From Antedon mediterranea (Eukaryota > Echinodermata > Crinoidea > Comatulida > Antedonidae): a DNA stretch of 64,000 bases. The notes under the pieces are model-generated. The model was not told where the DNA came from. It searched no databases and worked only from the letters and a program-made list of their open reading frames with translations. The stretch is taken from the NCBI RefSeq assembly GCF_964355755.1, contig NC_092674.1:15813001-15877000 (forward strand). The letters are read 5' to 3'. Made by a program: the position numbers and the translations under genes. This document shows, in pieces, positions 23,800 to 35,681 of this stretch; the stretch's first letter is position 1; every line of letters starts with the position of its first letter.

Positions 23800-24251
23800 T
23801 TGACTTTTTTTTATAGAATATGGTGGTGCACTCACTTAGCCCACGTAGTAAGTCTGTAAGTGGTATACATGGTTTACGTCATTATGTGGATATCTGTATA
23901 AATTTGACATTACTATCTACAGTTAAGGTAAAATTTTTTTTTATTGTTTTGCCATGCTAGGCCCTAATAGGCCTAGGAATCCTCGATCAATCCCAGTACG
24001 TCTGGGAAATTTCTCCTCGATTAGAAATCGGACTATGGCTGATTAAGGCCTACAATTTAATGTAATATCTTTAATGCCAGTGTAATTAAGTATGGATAAA
24101 ACAATACAAAACTCTGAAATAATGTAAACTAGCGTAATAGCATACAACACGGAAATAGTTTATTTTCAATCTGGTTAGGCCTTTTGGCAAAAGAACTTAA
24201 TGACTGTCTATTTTGTGTTAAAAAGTTAAAAACTTTAAAGATAGTACTAAC

Positions 24252-24485
24252 CTCTCCAGCTGTCTTTCCATTTAGGTTTCTAATGCGCATGATTTTACGA
24301 TAAACTGCATGAACAATGGCTGTACGTAAACGCATCCCCCATCGTGTGTTTAAGTAAAATTCAAGGGCAAATCCCAGACATGTTATTAACTGACAAATAA
24401 AGAGAATTACAACCAGGATAATGCCATACTGCAAATCAGCCACAGGTTGCTCTGAATACTCTAACAACTTGCGTACAACAACACT
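24252..24485 (-). CDS. ABCC5-like: ABCC5-like exon 4 (TM helix 2 and first coupling region)
   Basis: This exon has 78 in-phase codons, starting SVVVRKLLEYSEQPVADLQY. A hydrophobic helix follows (GIILVVILFICQLITC), then YLNTRWGMRLRTAIVHAVYR and KIMRIRNLNGKTAGE. The R-x-R-x-x-[IL]-x-x-x-[IV]-[YF]-x-K-I-[ML]-x-[IL] pattern ending in GE is the standard intracellular loop of ABCC TMD1, which contacts the nucleotide-binding domains. Acceptor attag|AGT and donor GGAGAG|gttagt leave phase 0, so the next exon continues GE-IMNLCTSDGQR as in ABCC5 homologues. Confidence 0.94.
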
Positions 24486-24719
24486 CTAATTAATAACAAA
24501 TAAAATGTTTCAGTTATTTATTAGTTGAATCAAAAAATTGCTAGTCATCAATAAAACTTGAATAATCATAATAATTCAATAAAACATGGAAACGTTAAAG
24601 AATGATTACGGTACTTTAAACTAAACATGAATTTGATTTTTTGACTTCTACCTTTTCCGCTAGTGTTTTAACTTTTAATTATTTCCGTATTTTATATGTA
24701 TTTTAGAAGTTGATCAACT

Positions 24720-25080
24720 TATAAGATATATATTGTCCCAATAAAAATACTTTTTTCAATTTTTTTTTTAATATGCCATTTTAATGTCACCTAATAGTTT
24801 GATTCATTTTCACCAAAAACTGGATCGAAAAAAAAAAATGTTTTCCTGAATAAAGTGTAATTAACAGCAAAACATATTTAAATTGTCTGTCAGACAATGG
24901 TTTGGTTAAAATTAACTGTTTCTTCTTTTTATAAGTGAAATAATAATTTTTTTTAAATAAAATAAAAGTTAATAAATTTATTAAAACTGCAAAATGGTCT
25001 ATATGTAAAGTCTGCTTTTATTAATCTTAAATTTGTCATGCTTTTGGGTGACAGACATACATCTTTAACAAATGCCTACA
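24720..25080 (+). repeat. MITE-like repeat (TATTGTCCC family), fullest copy
   Basis: It starts GATATATATTGTCCC and includes ATATGCCATTTTAATGTCAC, TAATAGTTTGATTCATTTTC and CACCAAAAACTGGATC. It ends with GACATACATCTTTAAC, which is roughly inverted to the AAAGATGTATTGTCC start of the other copies. It fills most of the short intron between exons 3 and 4. Confidence 0.6.
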
Positions 25081-25243
25081 TTTTCAATCCATGTACATTA
25101 ATGTGTAACTGAACTGAAAAATGTATTCAAAAAACTTTTTTATTTTAAAATGTTGTTTATTGTAGTATGTATTTCAAAATTTATTAAAATTATTATTATT
25201 AAAATGTAAGGGGTATGCAAACTGTAACTTAATATTTACTTAC

Positions 25244-25391
25244 AGCTTCTGCAAACCATGAACCAAGGGTTATAACAAGAACAGCTATACTAATGATTAT
25301 AGGTCGCCATAGAAATCTTTGAAAGACTGTTGCAACAGATGCATTTTCAGGACCATGTTTTGCTAGTTCTTCTTGCCAAAGCTTTTCAAAT
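25244..25391 (-). CDS. ABCC5-like: ABCC5-like exon 3 (LWQEEL motif and first TMD1 helix)
   Basis: The exon is 148 nt: one base completing Arg, then FEKLWQEELAKHGPENASV and the RFLWRP-IIISIAVLVITLG membrane helix, ending WFAEA. The LWQEEL-x-x-x-GP-x-x-AS string is characteristic of ABCC5, where it sits just before TM1 of the first ABC transmembrane domain (Pfam ABC_membrane fold). Acceptor tttatag|A, donor GAAGCT|gtaagt, phase 0. The longer ORF through this exon starts and ends in intron sequence. Exon 4 follows after only about 760 bp. Confidence 0.93.
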
Positions 25392-25394
25392 CTA

Positions 25395-26130
25395 TAAAAT
25401 AACAATAATAATAATATTAATAAATAGAAAGGTAAAAAACATTTTATAATTAATAATTGTACAGTAGGGTCAATCCACCTATCTGACTCGGATTTTGACG
25501 AAACTCCACAAATATGATCCACTATGTGAAAAACTAACCCACAAAGAAAATTAGTCTCATACGATAAGTAGTTTCTGAGACATTGACGTCGAAAAAAGGG
25601 GGCGTGGTTTTCATTATTTTGTTACTTGGAATTCAACTTTTCATATAGACATGGCATCAGATTTATTACTTTTAAGTAGCCATTTTGTCCAATGACAATT
25701 TGTTTGTGATTTTCAGGGTCATCCTGTGACCATATTTTGGGTACGTCATTGTCTATAAGTAAAAATAAGTAAGATAGAATCAATCACTTGAAATAAATCA
25801 ACATCTATTCAAAGTTGGGACTAGATAAATAAACGTGAAAAGCTTTTTTTTTTGTTTCGTAATATTTATTCAACCAAAAAATAGTACATTGTCTCAAACC
25901 TGTCTCAATCAGACCCCTAAACAAAACAATATATTAGAATTAGTTTAATAAGGAAAAAGGAAAGTATGAAAAAAAATATATGCAGAGAACATTTATGTCT
26001 TTGCTCATGATAATTTGACAAATAAAAATACTTTATACATTTCTTAAAAATTGTTAATGTTTTACAATCAGTAAGTATATAATCTAAATCATTCCACAGA
26101 GTTGGTCCGGTATTTAGATTTGGTTAAGTG
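25395..26130. other. Intron, nothing firmly recognised
   Basis: TCTATTCAAAGTTGGGA at 25811 has an inverted counterpart near 29965-29985, but similarity is too patchy to call an element. Confidence 0.35.
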
Positions 26131-27190
26131 GTACTGTCACGGATTTTGGTCGTAATCAAGCGCCAAAACTGGTCCGGTCGGATCGATTTTGGCGTTGAAA
26201 CAGCCGCTAAAACAGGTCCGGCTAGGCCAAAACAGGTCCGGCTAGGCCAAAACTGGTCCGGCCTTTAAACTCGCTTATTTATTCTTTAAAATGTGTTCAG
26301 AAGCCTGAAACAGTTCAAATGGTTAAAGTAAACTATGCTTAAAGTAAATATACTAAATATTACCGTACAAACGAAAAGAAATTATCGAAACAATAATTTA
26401 AAAAGAAACTCTAATCGGCTTTTGGGATATTGTTCAGTTCGTTTAAAACTAATAGTGCCCTCTAGTAATTTTATATTATGTCACGTCTCTAAGATCTTAG
26501 ATATTATGTACAAACTGAATACGTCTTGGGCGTATTTAATAATGATTAATAATAAAATATAGAACGTTAATTATTATTAGTATTATTATTTTAGGTTGTT
26601 GTCATCACTGCTATCAGTATCATTTTTTTAGCCTTTGTAAGAAATTATACCTGCCTTATTTTTTTTCCAGTCCACATTTTGGGGTGCAAGTGGCCACCAA
26701 GGGCCTCTTATTATTAATAGTATAAAACAACAACGATAATAACAATGGATATGGGTAGCAATACTAACATTAATAAAGATCAAAAATCGACAAACGACAC
26801 CACAGTGGAACGACCGGTTCCCACATTCACGAATTTGGCTATACGACGAATGACCACGAGTTTCGTAATAGTCTTAGCGAAAAAAGGAGGGTAAAACAAT
26901 TATAGTACAGATATTTTTTTTTATCACCCCAAATTATAGACTTTTAAGAATTCAATTACTTATTACCCTCTAATATCACTGGTTGGTGTACGCGTGGGTT
27001 GCGTCATCATCTTATAGTGTCGTAATCAAGTTTTAGCGAAAAATAAGAGGGTTAAATTTGCTCAAAATTATCCAAATATGAACTTTTTAGAATTCAATTA
27101 TTACGCTCTAATAATATTATTTAGGCCTACTGGTAGTATTTGTAATTTTTAAAAAAATCTTTAGGCCTACACCGCAACCCAGGACCGCAT

Positions 27191-27538
27191 TTGAAAAAAG
27201 CTGTCGCACATCTCGTGGATGGGAAAAGAAATGTGTTCTTTCAAATGTTTGTGCTCATTTTGAGCCAGTTTTGGACGTTGAAAAAAAAGAGGAGGGGTTA
27301 CTCGTCACATCGGAACGAAAGTACATCCGCAGACCATACCATCCAATACGCAAATATCTCGCCCGCAAATATTGAGACTATCACCGAAGAAACCTTAAAC
27401 GCTGCTCTTGTGGATAATTACACAGATGAAGCTACACCGCGAGCTTTGGATTCACATGCTGTCATTTTTGTAAGCGAATTTACCGACAATCAGTATGATG
27501 TACAACATTGTGAAATTGAGCCAAATATCTTCAACTAG
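27191..27538 (+). CDS. Hypothetical ORF inside the 26.1-29.0 kb TIR element
   Basis: The frame is open for 115 codons and ends EIEPNIFN-stop. The second half (ETITEETLNAALVDNYTDEA onward) is acidic, low in Ile/Lys runs and locally GC-richer than the surroundings, which makes it more coding-like than most ORFs here. A ctttag|G acceptor-like site precedes it at 27160-27163. Just upstream a different frame reads W-E-K-K-C-V-L-S-N-V-C-A-H-F-E-P; a C-x2-HF string is reminiscent of THAP zinc fingers, but the match is too short to claim. A 49-codon frame starting MDMGSNTNINK at 26745 may be another exon. It is likely transposon-derived and of unknown function. Confidence 0.35.
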   Translation: MKKAVAHLVDGKRNVFFQMFVLILSQFWTLKKKRRGYSSHRNESTSADHTIQYANISPANIETITEETLNAALVDNYTDEATPRALDSHAVIFVSEFTDNQYDVQHCEIEPNIFN

Positions 27539-27754
27539 TTTCCAGGAGAACATTTTTAGAGAAAACAACTCACAAAGTATAATGTTTATAAAATGTAATT
27601 TTGCATTATCATGTAGATGATTATATAGGCCTACTGTACTTTTCTACACGAAATAGATGGCGCATTAGCAAACTTAATCATATTAACGACACAATCTAGC
27701 TAATAATCTAATAATTTTGAAAAAACCCTAAAGTTTTTAGGAGGGACATTTGTT

Positions 27755-27960
27755 GATGTATTGATGATGTATTGTCCCCTGAAAAATGGTAATGTTCCAT
27801 AATAGTTATTCACTTTGACAAAAATGTATCAAAACAATTTTGTTTTCCTGCAAAAACTGTACCAACAGCCAATGGGTTTTTGGTTTAATATAAACGTTTG
27901 TTTTTTCTTTTTATAAATATAAGTGAGAACATTTTTTTTTTTTTTTTGCGAAAAGGCAGG
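27755..27960 (+). repeat. MITE-like repeat (TATTGTCCC family)
   Basis: GATGTATTGTCCCCTGAAAA, ATAATAGTTATTCACTTTGA and CAGCCAATGGGTTTTTGGTT follow the order of the copies at 3.76, 24.7 and 55.2 kb. Nested in the TIR element. Confidence 0.5.
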
Positions 27961-28129
27961 CTCAGTAGTCCTCATCAATTAAAAAAACAACAAAAGTTTT
28001 TTTTATGTCATGCTAGTCTAAATTCATGTCAAATTCATTTACTATCGTATTTCTGAAATCTAAATTTTGCAATATGTATGCAGACAAAGAATAACTAAAA
28101 TTTACTTCCTCACTTTGAAGAATATTTAT

Positions 28130-28370
28130 AGGTGATCATTTTATAATTTTACTGACATTTCATTTTAAAACAGATGCAGTATGTGAAAATACAATCGCAA
28201 AACGTTGATGTATGTTATGCATACGCTTATTATAGTGATGAGTTTGCCTATGTGTAAAATACAATATTTACTATAGGCCTATACAGTGTAGCATAGGTGA
28301 AATTCTTAAACACACATCATTGGTATGATAACGTTATCAAAATCAAACATGAAGATGACAAATTCAAAAT
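28130..28370 (-). repeat. Helitron-like interior module
   Basis: AGGTGATCATTTTATAATTT, AACGTTGATGTATG, AGTGTAGCATAGGTGAAATT and ACACATCATTGGTATGATAA match 36940-37150 and the reverse of 22360-22490. Confidence 0.5.
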
Positions 28371-28469
28371 CGATTCAAATGGAATATAAAAAAAAAAAAT
28401 TATATGAGAACCCTTTTTTTAAACCCAATTCATTGCAAGTTAAAGTTATATATTATTAAAAACAAATTC

Positions 28470-28550
28470 TAAACCGCCCGGTGATAGGCCTATACTGAAA
28501 ATGTGTTAATTTGAAACGATAAAATGAGGAAATATGTGAGAATATATAAT
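28470..28550 (-). repeat. SINE tail fragment (13388 family), reversed
   Basis: ATTCTAAACCGCCCGGTGAT, then TTTGAAACGATAAAATGAGG AAAT and GTGAGAATAT, is the reverse complement of the body at 13.47-13.55 kb. Confidence 0.65.
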
Positions 28551-28610
28551 CAAACCTTATTTAATCAAAATATGAATACAATGAATGAAAAGTCCTTTTT
28601 TACTACTCTA

Positions 28611-28626
28611 ACCCCCCCCCCCCCCC
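28611..28626 (+). repeat. Poly-C tract
   Basis: A run of about 16 C, G-rich on the minus strand. Confidence 0.8.
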
Positions 28627-28969
28627 TCAAAGAAAAATACTTTATCCTACGAATTTTACAATGGAATAATGGAAGATTCCAAACCGAGCGCTGATTTATT
28701 CTCATATTTTTAATCTCTCCGTTTCGATAATTTCTTTTTGATTTTACGGTAATATTCAGTATATACTCTAAGCATAGTTTAAATCAACCATTTGGACACT
28801 ATCCAGGCTTCTTATGACATTTTTAAGGATAATAAGCGATTTTGAAGGCCGGACCAGTTTTGGCCTAGCCGGACCTGTATTAGCGACTGTTTCAACGCCA
28901 AAATCGATCCGACCGGACCAGTTTTGGCGCCGGACCAAATTTCGCGTTTACAGTACAAGCCTCTTGCGT

Positions 28970-29655
28970 GGATTTCTAAAATTATATTGTTAATGTGTCA
29001 GTAGCGGTACAAAATAATTCAAGAATAGGTTTGGAATTTAAACATAAAAATATAGATTTGATTGTTTGGATATCAGTGATTTTTAGTTTTTTAAACTTTA
29101 ATAGTTTATCAAGATAAGATGGTTAATCAGCTGCCCACTTAAAGAGGTTGCAACGGCAGAACTAATATTTGAAAATTAGGAATTGAATTGTTCACAAATA
29201 TCAATTATTTTATCTATACAATTATCATCTATTTGTAGGACTAAAAGATCATTTATTTATCTTTGTTAAGATTTATTTGCTGAATTTTTTATATCCCATG
29301 TTAGTTGTTACTTTGAGATTAGATTTAGCTTGGTCAAATTTATTGCGAAAATATTTCTCTTTGGCATTTTTGCACAAAAATATGTTAATTTTTTTTGTTG
29401 TATAACTTGCGTTTATGTTGACTGCATTTAAAAATATATTTTGTCATCCATGGCTGTTTAAAAGATTTACTTTTTGAGGTTTTTTTAATAGAAAGGTGTT
29501 TGTTATGAATTTTTCAATGAAAAGATTAAAAGATAGTTTAGGATCACAATTATAGATAATTGACCAATATTCATTTTGTAGATCATTACATAGAGAACTA
29601 ATATCATTTATATAATAAGCTCATCATGTGGACAGTTCAAATCAAATGTTTTTTT
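28970..29655 (-). mobile_element. Degenerate LINE fragment (region before the reverse transcriptase)
   Basis: The minus strand encodes in broken frames FDLNCPHDEL, LCNDLQNEYWSIIYNCDPKL and a PWMTKYIFKCSQHKRKLYN-like string with stops. The KPW-[IM]-T-K-x-[IL]...RKLY pattern is the linker between endonuclease and reverse transcriptase in many LINEs. No RT catalytic motif is left. Confidence 0.5.
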
Positions 29656-32600
29656 AAATTTTTACTATTTATTCAGATGCTTCAACAATGCATATGTACA
29701 CAATTTCAGCTTTGGTACCCAACTCTTTCATATTTATTTTTCCTGTTTTTTTCCTTCTAAATTGTCCTGTTCTGTTACATTATCAATGCATGAAATACGA
29801 CAGTTTTGAAAAAAAATGAAGGAATTGAGTATCAAAGCTGAAATTTTATTTATAAGTAGATATTAAATATGTCTTAATTAACTTGTGTCAATTTAAAAAC
29901 AAGTTTTCACTGTCCACACCGGTGATGAGAAATGAAGAGTTTTTCTCTATTTTTAGATCTGATCCCAACTTTGAATATATGCCATTCCATTTCTATTGAT
30001 TTGATCAGCCTGTGCTTGTTTGTGGCTCAAGACTAATTTTCATAGATAATATATTTCCAATATGAAGTAAATATACCCACTCATGCGAACACATGGTGAT
30101 ATAAAAAAAACGGAAGAAATGCAGTGTAGATAACTTCAGAAAAGCAGGGACAGGGATAATTTTAGATAAGATAAGTCATATTTCTATAATATGACCTCAT
30201 GGAATAAGTAAAAAGTTAAAATACCAAGGTTGAACGTGATAGCTATTACTGAACCTGAGTTATAAGCTTCCAAAGTCTGATGAAGTTGGGTTTATGAATT
30301 TTGCAGCATCAATTATAAAGATAATAAGTGGCAAACGAGGTGCGTAGCACCGAGTGTGGGTGGGTTCGGGAGTGGTTGTCCCCCTCCTGAGCCTAAACAC
30401 TGTTAAATAGGCTAGAGCAACTGTTTCCATCACATTTAATAACAAATGTTATGTAATAAATTTAAATAAATCCTTCCTAAATACTGTACAGATCTTTTTC
30501 AACGAACTGATAATCTTTGATCGAAAAATACTTCAAACGAAATAAACATTTGGCAATGCGGTAGTGCATGTGTTGTGTACTGTGTTGTGTACTGTGTTTT
30601 GGTGGTCTGTTAACCTCAGATATATACCCTACAGCCGAACTCAATGTAATTTAACAATGATTGCAATAATCGCTGTGTCTATAACACAAATCAATAAAAC
30701 GCCAAATACACCATCCACTTTTTTTCGGCCGTGTACCTACATACTGTACAAGGAATACCCCATACAATACAAGACATTTCATGTTTATTTTATGCCTATG
30801 AAATAATAAAAGAAAACCATGTTTCTCATTTATTTTTTTCGTTTATACTGCATACCATTATTATATAAAAAACCTTCATACGTGAGAAAAAAAGTTATTA
30901 TACACTCTACTCAGGGGTATAAATAACGCTTGCACACACGGAGGGCCAAGGTGGTAATCAAAAGAAATGAAAAATGGTGTATTTTTGAAGCGTGATTACG
31001 TCAGCATTCACTCGAGGCGCGAGCTATAGACAACAAGATTCTAAATCGCGTTTTCTTTTTAAACTCTTAAATTCATAATAGTAATTAAACTCTTAGCTCT
31101 TTCACTATGTAGGCCTATTTACACAACTAATGCCAACCCTAGCTCTAGGCCTACTCTTAATTTGAAAAAGAATCAGGTGCATCGAATCCACGCCTAGCGA
31201 CGGTTGCGGGTATGTTGCATCTTTTTTTTCGAGAAATAAGGGGGATGGCTAGCCACCCAATTCACCCTCACCCCCTAAATCCGCCACTGCACAGTTATTT
31301 GTCATGTTCAATATGTTTATATAAAACACAAAATTGTATGGTCAAGAAGTGTTAGTCAAACAAAATTTTAAATGAGTTATTCAGTTATTGAAGTTGCCGT
31401 TCATGAAAGTTGTCCGCAGGGAGGTTCAACTGTATAATATTCCCATTATGTTTTAAAACTAAGTAATATATATTAAGAGTATCCAATGTTGAGTACATAT
31501 GATGAGCTACAAGATACTATTACTTCAAATTTATCAGAGCTTTTGTAATAGCTAAATTCATAATCAGAAAAACATTCATAAAGAAAAATAAATTTCCATA
31601 GAAAATTTGAAACAATATACCCAAAAACCTAAGAACAAAACTGTATACAGTCAGCAACTGAAATCAATACATTAAGAGCATGTAAAGCTGGGTCAGCAGG
31701 TATTATAAGAAATGCTGAGCTAAAGAAAATCCTATACATAAAGCAAACAGTAAATTGATACAATTGACAAGATGAGATCCATATGCATTATATTACTTAG
31801 TCATATTAAACATTGATATTTACCATAGCAAAACACAATTAGAAACAAAAACAAGAAGTTGTTACAGTTTTAAGTCAATCACCAAAATTATCTAATTATT
31901 CAAATAAGACACATAATCTCTTTTGAAACAAATTACTTATTTAAATGGTGGATCACATCATTTTTAATATATTTCAATTGATAAATAGTTGTGATGTAAA
32001 CTGTTTTAATAAAGACTAGTTGATGTTTTGCAAACCTTTGTTTGAACTACATTTTCCATAAAGTTTTATAAAGTCATATTCTATCAATATTATATCACTC
32101 AGAGTTTCGGAATCAATGTGATGCTTGACCTCAATCCTGTAAAAAACACTTTAGACTGGCAGACTATGTATGAAGAAAGGCAATCTGTATACAATCCAAA
32201 TAGAAAATCCAAATAGAAAATCATAGTACAAATAAAATACCCAAAACTTGCAAGAATTTAAAATATAGTGTAAAATGTTCTGTATTTATTTTGTTACAAT
32301 GAATTTTACTGACCGCATACATTGCATACTTATAATAAGCATTTAGCCTACCAGACTTATGTAATGTTGAACTTTGTTTGTATCAATGGATTTAAAGCAT
32401 TGAAAATGAAACTTCAATTGTAACTCCTGCGTATATTATAATTTTGCATACGTTGACAAGTTTCCTCGGCGATGTTGAAAAATCTATTAATCAGCGGGGC
32501 TCATATCCGTCGAAGATGGGTACTAATGCTAGTTAAATATAATCGAAAAGAATAGCAATATATGCTACATTCATTTTGATATTTCTGAAAAACGTCACAA

Positions 32601-32845
32601 AAACACAAAAAATATATGTTATACATAAAATACATAAAATCAAACCTAAGGCGGTCATACCATCTACATTAGCTTTAACGACCACGTATGGATTTTTAAT
32701 TTTTTTTATTCATTATATATTTTTAATTTATATAAATGGAATAAGTAGCGATTGTATATGAGCGGTTTTGCGTATAATTTCCACTGCCAAGAATGAGCTC
32801 TTTAAAAGAGCTTTACTACCATCAATTGTTTTAAAAATGTTATCT
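29656..32845. other. Long AT-rich intron stretch without a recognisable gene
   Basis: The stretch contains only small anomalies, for example a GC-richer patch at 30335-30390 (GGTGCGTAGCACCGAG) of the sort found in repeats. Short ORFs show no family features. Confidence 0.5.
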
Positions 32846-32849
32846 ATAT

Positions 32850-33555
32850 CAGGCCTGGCATCACAAAAGCGGCGCAGAGTCGCAACCCAAACTTTTGAGA
32901 TATTTAGCCATGAAGTTCAGAATGTGAAAAACGGCCTAACCTACCCATGTTAAAATTTCAATAAAAAACGATACTATAAACACTTATCTTTGCTAAAATT
33001 TCTAACAAGAATTTGTGAATCCTTGACTGTGATTGGCTATAGAGAAAAATTACGCTCTCTGATTTTTTTTAATTTATTTTTTTAACCATATTTAATCAGG
33101 GTGATCCATCCAGCTATTGCTGATCATTAGGGACCCTCAGAGGTTCACAAGACAAACATATATACAAGATGCTTTACATAAACAAAGTCTTATTACAAGT
33201 CTTTGGGAGTGGAGTTGTAATTTGGTCCTTTGAAAAAATCCTGACATGTGACGGGACTTGAACCCAGGACCCTTGGAGTGGTAGTCAAGCATCATAACAA
33301 CCAAGCCACAACTCCACTCCCAAAAAAAATATCCGTCGAGGTTCGAACCCCTGGCTGACGCTTTTGTTTTTCGAATCAACGTTTCAACATTTTGTGAATA
33401 TTTAGGAATTTAATCGTTATTTTTATCCATATATTTTTTTAAAATAACAAAAAATATAATATAATGTACCACATGGTGATATATTTTCAACTAGTTTGCC
33501 GTTATTGAGGAGTAGCGAGTTTTGACAGAGTGTCTTGTCGCATTGACCAGGCCAA
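32850..33555 (+). mobile_element. hAT-like MITE, copy 1 (with a SINE inserted)
   Basis: It starts CAGGCCTGGCATCACAAAAG CGGCGCAGAGTCGCAA and runs through TAACCTACCCATG, AACGATACTATAAACAC, GTGATTGGCTATAGAGA, then (after an inserted SINE, about 33070-33365) ATTTAGGAATTTAATCGTTA, CTAGTTTGCCGTTATTGAGG and GCGAGTTTTGACAGAGTGTC. The same order occurs in reverse at 39497-40356. The right end is less clear. The ORFs inside are spurious. Confidence 0.65.
33070..33365 (-). mobile_element. tRNA-derived SINE inserted in the hAT-like MITE
   Basis: On the minus strand TGGCTTGGTTG (A-box-like) and GGGTTCAAGTCCC (B-box) sit about 40 bp apart inside a 118-bp unit (33204-33321) whose two ends are inverted copies of GGGAGTGGAGTTGT. 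A second B-box-like GGTTCGAACCTC lies next to it (33338-33352). The reverse-oriented MITE copy at 39.5 kb lacks this insertion. Confidence 0.6.
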
Positions 33556-33694
33556 ACTAATCGACATCACATTTTGTAACCATATTGATTGTTGTTGATT
33601 ATTGTTCTTAATTACATTTAACAACATTTTCGGAATTGCCTCAACAAGTGTATTGTATTTACTAATCCAATTTCATTTTAATTACTGAAATTTC

Positions 33695-33868
33695 TGTGAA
33701 CCAAAATGATAATACTGTGAACAAAAATGTCATTATTGCCGTGAGCAAAATGATATTGCTGTGAGCAAAATATAATTTCTAAGAGCTAAATGATATTTCT
33801 AAGAGCTAAATGATATTGCCGTGAGCTAAAATTATATTGCTGTGAGCTAAATGATTTTGCCATGAATA
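33695..33868 (+). repeat. About 20-bp degenerate tandem repeat, roughly eight copies
   Basis: The unit is ATGATATTGCTGTGAGCAAA with variants (CTAAGAGCTA, GCCGTGAGC). Non-coding. Confidence 0.8.
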
Positions 33869-34000
33869 AGATAAGATAAATCTTTATTATCATGAACACA
33901 ACAAGGCGAACAGGAAATTGGTTTTCCTTGGTGCTTAAAAACACATACAATATATAAAACAATAAAAATATCAATACAATACATTAAAACTATATTAGTA
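33868..34000 (-). repeat. LINE or SINE 3' tail fragment
   Basis: On the minus strand CACCAAGGAAAACCAATTTC, CGCCTTGTTGTGTTCATGAT and AATAAAGATTTATCTTATCT form the AATAAA-plus-short-repeat 3' end common in CR1-type elements. A similar tail (TTCAGAATAAAGAAAGATTA) lies at 34180-34215. Confidence 0.5.
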
Positions 34001-35681
34001 AACAAGTTCTATTTACAGAAGGAATAAAAAAACAACTATCTTTGAAATGTTGAGTTGGAAACATGAATAGAATTGTGGACAAATGATTTCCTACATCGAG
34101 TGGAATTGCACATTTAAAGGACGAATTCTACCTGATAATATTAACAACATATTTATCATTCAATGGGTGTAAGTTATTTTTATTTTATTTTTATTTAATC
34201 TTTCTTTATTCTGAAATACACTTTCAATACAATGTACTGATTTCCAAAGTGGTTCAGTTCTTAACTACATAAATGTAAACAAAATACAGTATATAAATTG
34301 ACAAAAGAAAATATAAAATTAAACCTAAAATTATCAAAATCAAATTAACACAATTAAAGTAAGCCCATTTAAAGGTAAAAACATAAATAATTGAGATTTT
34401 TAAACAAGATAAAAGAAGTTTTAATCATTGAGCATTAATTAGATTTAGTTTTGAATTAAAATTAAAGTTTTGAAATTTGTGATTTGAAAGTTGAGTTATC
34501 TTCAATTATTTTCTTAACTTACTTAACATCGCGCCTGTAAACTGCATCAACATTGAAATTCCTTCCTATTATTTTACTAGCAGTTTTCATAGTATAGTCA
34601 AGTTTCTTTTTATTATTGGATGAATCAGTTTTATTTTGATAATTTTATGATTTCTAATTTGGCTATTAAAACTGGCATTGGTTTATTTTGCTATTATGAA
34701 ATAAAATGCAATAAAACTGACTTTCTGTATTTTGTAAAGGCTCAGATTTCAATTTCAAATACAATATCTCATTTTATTATTTCCGTATAAAAATTTTTCA
34801 TTCTGATAGAAAAAAAAAACTTTATATTGAATACTGAAAAATGATACACAAGTTATTATTTATCATGTATAGTTAATTTAAAAATGAATTGTAAATAAAG
34901 TTAAAGTTGTTAACCAAGTGGCTATCAAATTTCAAACATGTCATATTATTTTCAATAGATTTGACAGTCATACAAATAATATATTTTCATCTAATTTAGA
35001 TTATATAATAAATATAATGTTATGATAATAAACAGTAGTTGTAATAATAATTGTAAGTAATCTTATATTTATTTTCTAAATTTTCATTATTTAATGGATA
35101 TTATTGTTTGTGATAACAAAAAACACTGTAAAAAAATTTACAAATTCTGGAATTGGTATGTTTAATTAAAATAAACATTTACATATCAAAGTGAATGAAT
35201 AAAAAATATAATTTGTTTATAGTGGTGACAAGTCATCATTTAAAACATTTATTTGTGAATAATTATTATTATTAATATATCTTAGAATTTTGAAAACCAC
35301 AAACAATATGCATATACGAATAATTAAATTGTAACACACTTGCACCTGGAATGCCTTCATATTGATACAGAATGTTGAATGGTCTAGATCTAATGTCACA
35401 GACTGTAGGCTTACTGCTGCAGTAGGAAGTCCTCAATTATCTCAATTGGAGCATACAAGCTATCACGTTTTTGTTGGCTAATTAATTGGACAAAAACAGT
35501 GATTTGATATAGATATTAAACCAAAATGCATTTGCTAATTATTTAATTAACTTATAAATTTATGTAAGTTCATGATTAAATCAAAGATGAAATAGTACAT
35601 GTTTTTTAATTTAATAAAATCTGTAACTATAGGCATGTGTAGCCCAAGGAAATGACAAAGCTAAATTTACTGGAAATTTGA
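34001..35681. other. Very AT-rich intron, nothing recognised
   Basis: No supported feature apart from the short LINE-like tail at 34180-34215. Confidence 0.5.

Larger units (their letters stand above)
26131..28966. mobile_element. 2.8-kb DNA transposon-like element with about 250-bp terminal inverted repeats
   Basis: The left terminus (26131-26400) and the reverse complement of the right terminus (28966-28700) match closely. Both run GTACTGT, GCGCCAAAACTGGTCCGGTC GGATCGATTTTGGCG, TTGAAACAG, CAGGTCCGGCTAGGCCAAAA, AAACTATGCTTA, AATATTACCGTA and AAAGAAATTATCGAAAC. The left arm has one extra 20-bp CAGGTCCGGCTAGGCCAAAA unit. The interior has a small ORF, a TATTGTCCC repeat, a Helitron module and a SINE tail, so it carries nested insertions. 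No transposase is recognisable. Confidence 0.85.

Noticed and set aside
25530-30070. An outer pair of inverted repeats enclosing the 26.1-29.0 kb element
   Set aside because: Only patchy matches (TATTCAAAGTTGGGA and a few neighbours) were found, not a continuous inverted repeat.
30564-30806. 80-codon plus-strand ORF as a gene
   Set aside because: No recognisable motif, splice context or conservation signal; its length is within chance for the window.
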